Part shown: piece by piece, positions 20,652 through 32,600 of the stretch
Numbering within the stretch: the first letter of the stretch is position 1
Layout of the letters: every line of letters begins with the position of its first letter
Source of the DNA: Orobanche coerulescens
Taxonomy: Eukaryota; Streptophyta; Magnoliopsida; Lamiales; Orobanchaceae
Length of the DNA stretch: 64,000 bases
Direction of reading: 5' to 3'
Assembly (NCBI GenBank): GCA_033398695.1
Contig: CM065817.1
Coordinates: 68,808,001-68,872,000, forward strand
Notes under the pieces: model-generated
Database searches by the model: none
What the model was told of the DNA's origin: nothing
What the model saw: the letters and a program-made list of their open reading frames with translations, nothing else
Made by a program: the position numbers and the translations under genes

Positions 20652-23600
20652 TGTAATACCCGTAATTTCGATTTCCGGTAATTTCTTTTTTTTTCGGCGG
20701 AAGTCCGTTTTGACGACTCTCCCATGACCGTTTCGTCATTCTGAGAATGATTAATTCTGCACTTTTTGTCATCCGAGTTCATTTCGGTATCGTTTTGTTG
20801 AGTTCCGAGCTTTTTAGCGACTTTTCCGCACTTGAGTTCGATTCTTGCGAATCTCGTTCGAAACTGCTGTTTCGAGTTTCCTGTAAATCCGTTTAACCTT
20901 GTTAGACGTGTTATGAACTTCGGTTTGGTTATTCGATCACGTATCGTGATTTTCGGATGTTTTGGGCCATTTTCGTAATTTCCCAAAGTTTTGGGTAATT
21001 ACTTCCGTTGTCGAATTTTGAGCCTTCGGGTGGTCGGAATTGTGTGTTCTCCTAGCTTTTAGATTCGTCTTTGCGAGTACGTCGTAACCGTATCATCGAT
21101 TCGTATTCAGGTTCGGGTTTCGGGGTCGTTCCGGCCGTCGGAGTTGGCCCCGACCGAGCCATGGCCGGGCAATCTGGGCCCAGGCCGGCATTGGCCGAGT
21201 TACGGCCGGTAGTGCTCGGCAGCTTCTGGCCGAGCAGGCCGTACCGTGGGCCGCAGCACATGCCGGCAGGGCCGCGGCACACTCGTGCATTTTTTCGGCC
21301 AAACCGTCTGTACCTGGTGCCGCGGCACATGTCGGTCGGGCCGCGGCACCGCCGATCAGGCGCGATTTTAGCCACGTGCGCGGCACACTCATTGGCCAGG
21401 CAGCGGCACACTGTGCAGCATATTTAAGGTCCTGCAGTCGTTTTTTTGGCCATTTTTCTCCTTCTTCTCCTTATCTTCCGCGGTTGAGGGTATGCTCATC
21501 ATGGAGCCATGTTGTTTAACAACAAATCCTCGAAGTTATTGAGGTTATATCATCAATCAATCATCCTATATCATCCTTTGATCCAGCGAATCAAGGTAAT
21601 CTTCCTTAGAACCCTAATTTCGTGAATTTGGGGGTTTTTGCATTTTTGTCCGATTCGTTCCATGTTGTTGATTAATCCATGATGGGTATGATTAATCTTG
21701 GTAGTAGTATTGTGTTTAACATCATTTAATCTATTGTTCTTCGTCGAATCGAAGTATATTTCTTGATTTCCTTCGAATCGACTTTTTGGGGGATTTGTCC
21801 TCAATCTCGTTTTTCATCCATTTTTGATGGATCGATTATGGTTAAATGATGTTAAACACATTCTATGGATTGTATATCCATATTTCAACTTGGAATTCCA
21901 TTTTCGTGTTTTGTCGAGACGAATCGTGTTTTTGGCCGTTTTGGGAAAACACTTGAACATTCGTCGTTCGTTCTTTGAATTCAACGTCTTTGAGTCATGC
22001 TATGGAATTCATTTTCATTATTGTTATTGTCCTCCGTATTTTATTATCGCGAGTTGGCATTCGGTGGAGTCGGCGGGTTCGTAGTCGGTTCGTGCCAACC
22101 TACTTCGGTCGATTCTCCGCGTTGTGGTTTATCAAGGCAAGTACCTTGTCCATACTATTCTTGTTTTGTGGATATGATAATTGGTGATCATCTTGGTGTG
22201 TTTGTTTATTTGTTTGAAATGAGTTTTCAAAGGATTCAGCTAGCCTCGTTAAAGGCTCACTTTCAAAATGTGTGTGTTTTGTAATTGTGTGGGTTGTAAG
22301 TGACTACATGAATCCTTTGGATATATTTGTTGTTGATGTTGCGCTTGATAATGCGTGTGTACGTATAATGCTTCTTTCCGTTGCGTTATGGCTGACGTGC
22401 GTGTTGTTATTTGTTCGTGTGGTCGTGGACTGACGGATGAATTATGTGAATTGGGGTATTAATTTGATAATTGTTATGACGATGACTGTGTACTTGATGT
22501 TTGTGACAATGTGAATACTTGTTGTGAGAGACGTCATATCCGGGAGCCTCTGAGGGCGGGGCGTGCGATCTCCGGTCTGGTGTACGCTGCAATGTGCGGC
22601 TCCATATGGTTGGTGAACGCCGGTGTTTACCTGATGTGCGTGCAAGGGGCGGCTCTTATGGGAGTGACGCCGGCGCGGTGGACACGGACAAGGTGCGGCT
22701 GACATGTGGAGTGAACGCCGGTGCACAGGCATTTCAGTAGAGGCGCCTGGAAGGCTTATTGGTAACGGATATTGAGTGTTTAGCTAAGACCCCGTTACCA
22801 AACGATTATCGTATTTCAAATTCTTTCGACCCTTTTCAAATGCTGGTCTCGATATAGACCGTGATTCTTGTTTTCTGAAAGTGTGTTTCAACTCGTTTTT
22901 AAAGTGTTGGTATCAGGGTTAATTAACCAAGGACATTTGACGAGATCTCCGAGGGTTAATTAATCAGGGTCTTGAGCAGTTTTTGGGCGGACGAAAGGCT
23001 GTGTCCTTGATTCTTGCTGTGTTGTCATTTTGTGTTTTGGGTCGAGGACCCCGTGTGATGTTGTGATGTTTGATCTCATGTTTATATTATTTGGATTGGG
23101 TCTAGGACCCCGTGTGATATTGAGATGTTGTAATTTGTTTAGCTAGCCAGCTCGGGAGGGTCCTTCGAGGCCTCGAGTGGGATTTGTGGCTTCGTCCCGG
23201 TCCTAGGCGATGCGCGTGCGCGATTATGTTTTGTTGATTTTTATGTCCGTCGAGGACACGTGATATTGGGCTCTGACCCTGTGTATTGTTGTCGGTTTTC
23301 TATTTGCGAAAACAAAAACTTTGGGCTGGACCCCTGTTGATTTTGGAAAGAGAAGGATTCGGAAATCCTAAATTGTTTTCTATTAAAACTCTCGATGGCA
23401 TTTTAAACTGTTTTATAAATTGTTTCCCTTGATTTGTGATCTTTCGGTTTTGGAATGTTTTACCAAACTTATGCCTCGGGAAGTGCTTTTCGTTACGTTT
23501 GGAACTTTGAGGATCCCTGGTTATTGTTATTTGTGGAATGTGAATTGTATGGCTCGTATTTTTGCACTTTTACTTGCACTAGCAAAACAGTGGAGTTTTG

Positions 23601-23979
23601 CTAACCCCCGTGTATTCGGGGGGTGGATGTCTATTTTTGCATTCAGGTTTTGGAGCATAACACAGGGTCGGCACGAAGGATGATGAAAGATGATCGATAC
23701 TAATCACATGAGGAACCGTACATTGTTTATCGGTTCAGTTGTACTTTATTTTCCGCTGCTATATTTTTCCCGTTGTACGGGTGTGGTTGCGTTTTGACCC
23801 CTGCGTGGGCATGTGTTGTATTTGAGTTGTATGTATTTATTGAAAGACCAAATCGGTCTACTGAGTCATTTTAGCCTTAAAGGCATAGTTGAGTTGTTAT
23901 ATGTTGTTACCAGCCTGGTAGATCCTTGAGGAAAGGGTCTACGACGTGTAATATCCCTGAGCGGATTGGGGGTGTTACA
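20652..23979 (+). repeat. LARD LTR a (5'-most)
   Basis: The LTR starts TGTAATACCCG and ends GGGGTGTTACA (3328 bp). U3 has a GC-rich palindrome block (21240-21420) before TATTTAAGG at 21421. A donor-like CAAG|GTAATC follows at 21595 and an acceptor-like TTCAG|GT at 23646. The 3' part is rich in small stem-loops: GGGTC-GAG-GACCC near 23039, GGATT-CGGA-AATCC near 23355, CCCCG-TGTATT-CGGGG near 23606, AGACC-AAATC-GGTCT near 23846 and GCCTT-A-AAGGC near 23873. It has two GGGTC(G/T)AGGACCCC subrepeats, where the other copies have three. Confidence 0.92.
21240..21429 (+). promoter_or_regulatory. TGCCGCGGCA palindromes and TATA box, LTR a
   Basis: GGCCGCGGCAC, GTGCCGCGGCAC, GGCCGCGGCACC and related sites lie at about 21269, 21317 and 21339, with decayed copies up to 21410. 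The cluster abuts TATTTAAGG at 21421-21429. The TATA call is strong by position, since a pyrimidine-rich leader follows. The palindrome function is inferred. Confidence 0.7.
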
Positions 23980-25424
23980 TAAATGGTATCGGAGCTTAGG
24001 TCATGGAAACCTAGGCTGTCGGGTCAGTGGTGTCAGTTGAGTTTTCTCTTGTCGGATTTTGTCTGACTAAGTCGTGTCGCGACGCGTCGTCTGAGTTTGC
24101 TGGTCATGATTGGTATCGTGGGGCGATCATCATCTTCGTGCGACCTGTGAATGTAAGTCTCCCTTCCTTGTATTGTGCCTTGTGTGACACGAGCTATTTG
24201 TTTGATTTTGTGTTAAGTGATGGAACCTTCATGTAGATTCTTGGTTTCGTGATGCATTCGTGTGATTCTCTTATTTCGTTTGTATGAGGAGGGTTGTCGT
24301 TATTTATGTCTTTTTGACTGTGATAATTGACTGTTTGTCTTCCCGCAAAAAGACATGTATTGTCTTGACTTTGTACGATTTGATGCGTATATTATAATAT
24401 GTTTACACGAATATTGTTACATGAGCATTATTGGGCATTCTAGCCCATTGAATTATTTTTGAAAACCTTGAGTATCTTAGAAAATAAATTTCGAGACATA
24501 CTTTTAAAATGAATCGTTTTCTCGTGGTACTTCCAAGGTGCCACAATATGTTTCCAAATTCTTCTACCTCGAGGACCAAAATGTTTTGAGATATTTTCAA
24601 TGTTTTAGAAACACTTATACTTAGACCCGAGGGTCGGATATTCTGAAAGTTTTTCACTAAAAGAAAGGTGTCCTCATTTTTGTTCAAACGCAGGATGATT
24701 TTCAAAGTCTCGAAAATGATGTTTGTTCAACTTTTTGTAAAATGATACTCAAGATCAACTGTTGTTTCCAAACTGTTTTCAAAAGGTGGTTTTCATTTTT
24801 TAAAAACCTATCATTCCAGTTTGCGGACTGGAAATTCATGTATGGGTTTTCGAACTTTCATTACGGTGTTAATCCCGATTTGTGATTGAATTAGTGGCGT
24901 GAGCGTTGAGTCGTTTTCCACACATTTGTTGTGTTAGCCCTCTGTGAGAGGTGGGGTGTTGGTATTGAATATTGTCGCCTAGTGGTGATTTCTGCGTTGT
25001 CGCGCATGTGCGAGCTGTTAGAGCTTGGTTTGGTGTGGCCGTGTGCATCGGTGATCGTTCCATTATGTGTCGGTTGTTTAATGTCTTGTTACCTTGCTCC
25101 TGTTTTTGTGAATTTCGTGGATGAGGTCGGGGGTAATACCTGTACCACTACACCATATATGGCTTTCAACAACATTTTTTTTGATGTTACAAGCAAAAGT
25201 GTATCCTTAGATACCTTAAAATTGGTCAAATTTGATTTAAGGCTACATATTTTTCTAACGTTATTATTGATATAAATTAGTGTTACCATAGACTAAATTG
25301 AATATCTACGCTAACATCAAATTTGGTGTAGCCGTTGCTATTTAAAAGAAGTGTAACTAAACACTAAAAGAAATAGGCGGGCTTGCTAAAATATTTTAGG
25401 CGGTCCAAATAAATTATTTTCAAC

Positions 25425-25787
25425 TGTAACGACCCGATTTTTCTAAGGTATTTTATGAGTATATTTTTTTATAATAAGGAAAACTTGTAGAAATTTCAAG
25501 TTGTTACGAAACATACATTTTCTAAAATATTTGCGAATTTTAAAATGATTTCAAATCTCCATTACAACCGTAAAATCCAGCAGCGGAAAATAATGTCAAA
25601 AACAAGGTTAATTGTTTCATATTAACTTGAGCGGAATTTAAAAGAAATACGTAACATTAAATATATTTATCATATGTCGGTCTGCCCTACCCCGTATAGT
25701 TCTTTTAATTTATTTTGAATTGATTGTATAATTACACCATGCTTTTTATGGTTAGAAAATTTTCCAAGGTTAAATGGTAGAGATAAG
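25425..25787. other. Possible LTR fragment inside the CACTA element
   Basis: TGTAACGACCCGATTTTTC resembles a common start of plant gypsy LTRs, and the following AT-rich sequence contains CCAGCAGCGGAAA. No second end, primer site or target duplication is visible, so the call is weak. Confidence 0.25.
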
Positions 25788-26241
25788 TAGGGATGTCGAC
25801 TTTACGCGTACCCGATCCTACTCGTCTGATAAACCCGAAATCGGGTCGGGTATCGACTGAACTCGAAATTTTATAATCGAGTACGGGTAGGGTATGTGCA
25901 TAGTATATTACCTAATTATCTGATCCGATTACCCGATCCGCGTACCCGTTTGAAATATATAAATATATTATTATTATTATATTATACATAAATATTATAT
26001 TACATTATATATTATATATTATATAAGATATTATATCTTAAATAATTATTATACTAGATTGAATTTATTAATTATGTATATGTGATATATATTAAAAAAT
26101 ATTTATATTCTCAAATATAAGGTATACGGGTACTCGAATACCCACTGGGTACCCGATTACCGGATATGCAATACTCGAACTCGAAATAGGAGGATATGGA
26201 GTAGGCATACACGTACCCTACCCGATCCATTGACATCCCAA
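25788..26241. mobile_element. hAT-like MITE
   Basis: The left end TAGGGATGTC and the right end GACATCCCAA are inverted. The flanks GAGATAAG and TAGATAAG give an 8-bp target duplication with one mismatch. TAGGGATGTCAA-type ends are frequent in plant hAT MITEs. The arms are rich in ACCCG/CGGGT words and the centre is AT-rich. The exact right boundary is uncertain by two or three bases. Confidence 0.65.
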
Positions 26242-26259
26242 TAGATAAGAAACATCAAG

Positions 26260-27122
26260 TCCGCTTAGCTGCACTGTACTAGTTTGCCCCACAAAATTGT
26301 AATCGCGATTTTCACACACACAGAAACGTATACTACGTGAGATTTTCACACACACAGAAACCTAACCCAGGTTCCTTCTCGGCCGCGGCTGTTTCCTCCA
26401 TTTCCGACCCTCTGTACTCTTTTCTGTATTTCTCGGACTGGATTGGGTCTCGCGATTTGAAATTCGGAGCCGCTTGGTTTCTCTTTCACTTTTTATTTCT
26501 GGGCAATTCCAGCCGCGATTCTTGGCGGCGCGTGATTAGGGTTTGCCCTCATTTTCACTGGAGCATAGTCCGATCTACCGCATCTGTACTTACGGTGCAT
26601 CCCGGCTGTTTCTCGTCGCGACTTGCTTTTTCTACTCATTGAGTTGGGTTCCGATTTGACTCACTCACTCTTGCTGAGTCAATCACGACCGGGTCACACT
26701 CGGAATGCGTCTCAGGGTCGGTCTTTATTTCTGGGTTGACATCAAAGACCCTCGTGATGGCTGCGGCAATTTCTGAAACTGGCAGCATTGAAGGCTATTC
26801 ATTCGAAATACAAGTGTGGTTTGGCCGTTCTAGTTGCTGAATCATTTGCACCAATTTTTTACTTGTTATGACATTTCTGAATCTGCTATGATGTACTGCT
26901 ATCACAATTTGAGATTTCTCCTCAACGAGACAATCATCTTATATTTCCAATTTGTGTGGTTGTGCAGTTGTTGACTCAATTTGTTGAGCTGATTTTGAAT
27001 TTTGTGGTTTAGGAATTATATATGTTTTGGTTTTAGATTATATCTCGATTGTTTCTTCTCAGGAATGATATATTTATGATAGATATTTTGCAGATTAAGA
27101 TGGTTTTGAACGCTTGCTGAAG
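26260..27122 (+). other. Probable captured upstream region of NOP10
   Basis: This non-repetitive stretch precedes the NOP10 ATG. It is CT-rich and contains TTTCCTCCATTTCC, a GC-balanced part (26380-26720) unlike the AT-rich transposon arms, and an acceptor-like TTTTGCAG at 27086-27093. It looks like a plant promoter, 5' UTR and first intron. I cannot prove which part belongs to the parent gene. Confidence 0.45.
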
Positions 27123-27499
27123 ATGTATCTCCGATTTTACATCAACGAAAATGGTGACAAAGTTTACACCACCAAGGTCCTTATCCCCTCATTTTCGGTT
27201 CAATTTTTTTCCACTGAATATGGATATTGAAGTTTTATTTAAATTTTATTTATTGAAATTTGATGTATCCTTTCTGAATGTGGCATAGGTAAAATTTATT
27301 TTTGTTGAAGAAATTTTGTTTTCTGCATCTATAATTGTAATCCTGAATTTGTGGTTCTACACATATTTTCCTTGTTATGACGTTTCCTTTCTTTATATTA
27401 TCCATTGATCGATACACTGAACTCAATTGCCTCTTTTTGCAATTTTCTCTGTGCAGAAGGAGTCGCCGGTAGGTAGAGCAAGAGAGTCAGCTCATCCGG
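27123..27499 (+). pseudogene. NOP10: Captured NOP10 fragment (two exons)
   Basis: From ATG at 27123 the frame reads MYLRFYINENGDKVYTTK, which matches the start of plant NOP10 (H/ACA ribonucleoprotein subunit 3, normally about 64 residues). A donor AAG|GT follows at 27176. After an intron, TGTGCAG at 27456 opens a second exon reading KESPVGRARESAHP, matching the KESP-x-G and SAHP blocks, and then another donor-like GGTAAT near 27498. The rest of the protein is missing. An upstream TTTTGCAG (27093) suggests that a 5'-UTR intron was captured too. In a host gene NOP10 helps assemble H/ACA snoRNPs for pseudouridylation. Here it is transposon cargo. NOP10 identity is confident; expression is unknown. 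Confidence 0.85.
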
Positions 27500-28157
27500 G
27501 TAATATTTCCATTTATGTCGTATCATGTCGTTATGATTTCCCCACAATATATGATGTGCATATCTAAGTGAGCGTTCATATGTGTTGTTTGTCTTGGAAC
27601 TTGAAGTTCCTGTGTCCCTGAAATGAGCAGTGCATTTTCTTTGATAATTATTTTTGAAATTGTATGACAATGCGTATGCATAATGATATTTCCGGGTATG
27701 TTGCACATCGAAGTGGGTGTCTCGAGAACTTGGGGTTCCTATGTGCCTGGAATGAGCAATTAATTATCTCTCATAATCACTGTTGAAATTGCATTCAAGT
27801 GTCCTTGGTATAGTGATGGAGAAATGTTATAACTCAATGGGTGTTCTTGTTTTTGAATGTCGCTATGTTGTGTCTCCTGTTAGGCTGCATTGTTTCCCGG
27901 TATGTTGTTATCACCGTTTTGTCCCTGCTATGCAATATCAGCAGGACTAAACGGAATGCATAATCTTTCATTTCACTATAGCAGGATCTAACTTATTGTT
28001 ACGCTTGAGTTCTGGCTTGCCACTTAAGTTATACTAATATATTTTGAACATGTCATTATGATTCTCACTGTTAAACATAGTATATATGAGTGAAGATGTT
28101 TGCAAACGTGCTAGTCAAGGTTTATTTTTTGTCATTAGTTTGCACCAAGTTCAAGGT

Positions 28158-28415
28158 TTATTTTCTTTGATAATAATTTTGAAATTGTATGCAAGTGTTT
28201 TTGGTATACTGACCAACTGAGGCAGGGAACTTCCTTTCATAAAGGGCAACCATATACCACAAACTGGCCAGCATAGCAGTGGAGGCTAGGAACTTCTTCA
28301 ACTGAGGGAGATAATGCGTGCTCTTCTCAAATACAACAACATGCTCTACAACTGATAGTGCGAGGAAAGAAGTCGGAGACGCAAAATGTTCTGCTTGACG
28401 TAGACCATGAGGCAA
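28158..28415 (-). other. Unrecognised protein-like stretch in the CACTA element
   Basis: On the minus strand about 65 residues between 28415 and 28205 have a natural composition, with segments such as RQAEHFASPTSFLALSVVEH and LPQLKKFLASTAMLASLWYM. The surroundings are AT-rich, and the frame stays open longer than expected there. It runs opposite to the NOP10 exons. It could be a second captured exon or chance. I do not recognise the family. Confidence 0.35.
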
Positions 28416-29683
28416 CTAGAGTTGTCGTTTTTTTTTTTGAAATTTGAGATGATGAAATTTTGCTAAGTGACTCAAGTAGTTTTGTTATATTTATGGATTG
28501 CGATGGTAACTTGTTCTTAGCTATTAAATAGTACTTAAGTTAATTGTTGAATGACATTTTAAGTTAGATTTTGGATGTTGGGTTACGTAGTTGGCTGATT
28601 GATTATATATTGAATATTTGGTAAAATATTCATGAAAAATGTTGTTTTTTCCAATATAACATGTTGTTTTTACCATGAAAAATGTTGGTAAAAACTTTCA
28701 TATATAAGTGTAGCCATAGTGTTAAAGTGGTTGTTAAAGATGTCAAAGTGTTTCACAATTTAATGTTACACTAGACCTCATGAGTGTTAGCATAGGCCTA
28801 CAGCTACACAAATATTTGTGTCACTAAATATATAAAAGTGTGGCCTTAAGTCTACAGCAACACAAAATCTAGTGTAGGCACAGACAAGAAAAGTGTTGGC
28901 ATAGGGGTCTATTGTTACACTTTTTCACATGTTACCAAAAACAAGAAAAGTGTTACCTTAGACCCCTATGGTTGCGGCTGTTTTTGTAACACCTTCAAAT
29001 TTGGTCAAAGTGTAGCCGTAGCCTGTTTTTTGGCCTTCAGCAACACTTTTTGGACTTTTGAACACAGTTTTTCAAGTGTTGCTGAAACCCATATATGGTG
29101 TAGTGTACTATTTTGACTTCTGTATTTTCTATTTCTCCAGTTCATCGATTCGCTCATGTTCGTTGACACTTTATGAACTTGTTCTGTATTTCGGTTTCAT
29201 CGTCCAAACGAGCTGTGATCTTGTTGTGGGTCGATCTAGTTATCGCTGTGACTTTTTCGAGTTCGGTTCGATTCTTGTGAACCTTGTTCGGAAGTGACAT
29301 CTTTTGGTTCTACTAATTCTTTTATTCGAAGTGGATCGGATTTGGAAGTCCTGTGTTTTCGACTCTGTCGACTCGTTTATGCTCGTTAACATTTTCTGAA
29401 CTTTCCCTATCCCTTGCTTTTGTTGATCGAACGAGTGTGGTATTATTTCAGAATAACTCATTTGTCACTTGTTGGTTTTATTATGTTTCTAACGACGACG
29501 TTGTGTTGGTCGTCGTGGAGCGTGTTTTCACGCCGTATATTCCTTTGCGTTGCTTGTAACGTTTCGCCGATGGGCGCAAGTTACGCACTTCTTGTGTATC
29601 TCATTGAGTTTTTCCTGACGGGATATTTCTCCTCCCTACTTGTTTTAAGTTTCGGGACGAAACTTCTTTTAAGGAGGGTAGAA

Positions 29684-32600
29684 TGTAATACCCGTAATTT
29701 CGATTTCCGGTAATTTCTTTTTTTTCGGAGGAAGTCCGTTTTGACGACTCGCCCATGACCGTTTCGTCATTCTGAGAATGATTAATTATGCACTTTTTGT
29801 CATCCGAGTTCATTTCGATATCGTTTTGTTGAGTTCCGAGTTTTTAGCGACTTTTCCGCACTTGAGTTCGATTCTTGCGAATCTCGTTCGAAACTGCTGT
29901 TTCGAGTTTCCCGTAAATCCGTTTAACCTTGTTAGACGTGTTATGAACTTCGGTTTGGTTATTCGATCACGTATCGTGATTTTCGGACGTTTTGGGCCAT
30001 TTTCGTAATTTCCCAAAGTTTTGGGTAATTACTTCCGTTGTCGAATTCCGAGCCTTCGGGTGGTCGGAATTGTGTGTTCTCCTAGCTCTTAGATTCGTCT
30101 TTGCGAGTACGTCGTAACCGTATCATCGATTCGTATTCAGGTTCGGGTTTCGGGGTCGTTCGGGCCGTCGGAGTTGGCCCCGGCCGAGCCATGGCCGGGC
30201 AATCTGGGCCCAGGCCGGCACTGGCCGAGTTACGGCCGGTAGTGCTCGGCGGTCACGACGGCAGCCGTGCACCGTGGGCCGCGGCACAGGCGGGCCGGGC
30301 CGCGGCACACTCGTGCATTTTTTCGGCCAAACCGTCTGTACCTGGTGCCGCGGCACATGTCGGTCGGGCCGCGGCTGCTGCCGTCGATGGGCGCGATTTG
30401 GCCTGTGCGCGGCACACTCACGGGGCAGCCGCTGCTGTGCGGCTTATTTAAGGTCCTGCTGATCGTTTTTGGCCATTTTTCTCCTTCTTCTCCTTCTCTT
30501 CCGCGGCTGAGGGTATGCTCATCATGGAGCCATATTGTTTAACAACAAATCCTCGAAGTTATTGAGGTTATATCATCAATCAATCATCCTATATCATCCT
30601 TTGATCCAGCGAATCAAGGTAATCTTCCTTAGAACCCTAATTTCGTGAATTTGGGGGTTTTTGCATTTTTGTCCGATTCGTTCCGTGTTGTTGATTAATC
30701 CATGATGGGTATGATTAATCTTGGTAGTAGTATTGCGTTTAACATCATTTAATCTATTGTTCTTCGTCGAATCGAAGTATATTTCTTGATTTCCTTCGAA
30801 TCGACTTTTTGGGGGTTTGTCCTCGATCTCGTTTTTCATCCATTTTTGATGGATCGATTATGGTTAAATGATGTTAAACACATTCTATGGATTGTATATC
30901 CATATTTCAACTTGGAATTCCGTTTTCGTGTTTTGTCGAGACGAATCGTGTTTTTGGCCGTTTTGGGAAAACACTTGAACATTCGTCGTTCGTTCTTTGA
31001 ATTCAACGTCTTTGAGTCATGCTATGGAATTCATTTTCATTATTGTTATTGTCCTCCGTGTTTTATTATCGCGAGTTGGCATTCGGTGGAGTCGGCGGGT
31101 TCGTAGTCGGTTCGTGCCAACCTACTTCGGTCGATTCTCCGCGTTGTGGTTGCTCAAGGAAAGTACCTTGTCCATACTATTCTTGTTTTGTGGATATGAT
31201 AATTGGTGATCATCTTGGTGTGTTTGTTTATTTGTTTGAAATGAGTTTTCAAAGGATTCAGCTAGCCTCGTTAAAGGCTCACTTTCAAAATGCGTGTGTT
31301 TTGTAATTGTGTGGGTTGTAAGTGACTACATGAATCCTTTGGATATATTTGTTGTTGATGTTGCGCTTGATAATGCGTGTGTACGTATAATGCTTCTTTC
31401 CGTTGCGTTATGGCTGACGTGCGTGTTGTTATTTGTTCGTGTGGTCGTGGACTGACAGATGAATTATGTGAATTGGGGTATTAATTTGATAATTGTTACG
31501 ACGATGACTGTGTACTTGATGTTTGTGACAATGTGAATACTTGTTGTGAGAGACGTCATATCCGGGAGCCTCTGAGGGCGGGGCGTGCGATCTCGATGCA
31601 GTGTCTGTTGCAATGTGCGGCTCCATATGGTTGGTGAACGCTGGTGTTTACCTGATGTGCGTGCAAGGGGCGGCTCTTATGGGAGTGACGCCGGCGCGGT
31701 GGACACGGACAAGGTGCGGCTGACATGTGGAGTGAACGCCGGTGCACAGGCATTTCAGTGGAGGCGCCTGGAAGGCTTATTGGTAACGGATATTGAGTGT
31801 TTAGCTAAGACCCCGTTACCAAACGATTATCGTATTTCAAATTCTTTCGACCCTTTTCAAATGCTGGTCTCGATATAGACCTTGATTCTTGTTTTCTGAA
31901 AGTGTGTTTCAACTCGTTTTTAAAGTGTTGGTATCATGGTTAATTAACCAAGGACATTTGACGAGATCTCCGAGGGTTAATTAATCAGGGGTCTTGAGCA
32001 GTTTTTGGGCGGACGAAAGGCTGTGTCCTTGATTATTACTGTGTTGTCATTTTGTGTTTTGGGTCGAGGACCCCGTGTGATGTTGTGATGTTTGATCTCA
32101 TGTTGATATTATTTGGATTGGGTCTAGGACCCCGTATGATGTTGTGATGTTTGATCTCATGTTGATATTATTTGGATTGGGTCGAGGACCCCGTGTGATA
32201 TTGAGATGTTGTAATTTGTTTAGCTAGCCAGCTCGGGAGGGTCCTTCGAGGCCTCGAGTGGGATTTGTGGCTTCGTCCCGGTCCTAGGCGATGCGCGTGC
32301 GCGATTATGTTTTGTTGATTTTTATGTCTGTCGAGGACACGTGATATTGGGCTCTGGCCCTGTGTATTGTTGTCGGTTTTCTATTTGCGAAAACAAAAAC
32401 TTTGGGCTGTGACCCCTGTTGATTTTGGAAAGAGAAGGATTCGGAAATCCTAAATTGTTTTCTATTAAAACTCTCGATGGCATTTTAAACTATTTTATAA
32501 ATTGTTTCCCTTGATTTGTGATCTTTCGGTTTTGGAATGTTTTACCAAACTTATGCCTCGGGAAGTGCTTTTCGTTACGTTTGGAACTTTGAGGATCCTG

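Larger units (their letters stand above)
25146..29105. mobile_element. Non-autonomous CACTA transposon with captured gene pieces
   Basis: The ends CACTACACCATATATGG and CCATATATGGTGTAGTG are perfect inverted repeats of the CACTA (En/Spm, CMC) type. The target TAC is duplicated at 25143-25145 and 29106-29108. The sister internal regions have the empty site CTGTACTATTTTG at 34222 and 39335, which fixes the 3960-bp length directly. Both subterminal regions carry repeats around GTGTTG, GTGTTAC and TGTAGCC, as usual for the family. No transposase is present, so movement would need an enzyme supplied elsewhere. The interior holds a MITE and two NOP10 exons. Confidence 0.95.
23980..29683 (+). other. 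LARD internal region 1 with CACTA insertion
   Basis: The region begins with the primer binding site TGGTATCGGAGC at 23984-23995 and ends with TTTCGGGACGAAACTTC and a purine tract beside 29684. It is 5704 bp, of which 3963 are the CACTA element and one TAC. The short frames shared by all three internal copies lack any known domain and look like chance frames kept by recent duplication. Confidence 0.88.

Noticed and set aside
21052..21427. Long overlapping frames in the GC-rich part of the LARD LTRs
   Set aside because: High GC content removes stops on both strands. The content follows the palindromes and has no protein-like conservation.
24009..24236. A 69-residue frame repeated in all three LARD internal regions (24027, 33108, 38221)
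   Set aside because: It has no recognisable domain. Conservation is explained by recent duplication of the whole region, and the frame overlaps the primer-site leader.
25146..29105. CACTA transposase gene
   Set aside because: No TNPD-like coding sequence is visible in any frame. The element seems non-autonomous.
29601..30016. Short minus-strand frames repeated at the start of each LARD LTR
   Set aside because: They span the internal-LTR boundary, have no domain and recur only because the LTR recurs.
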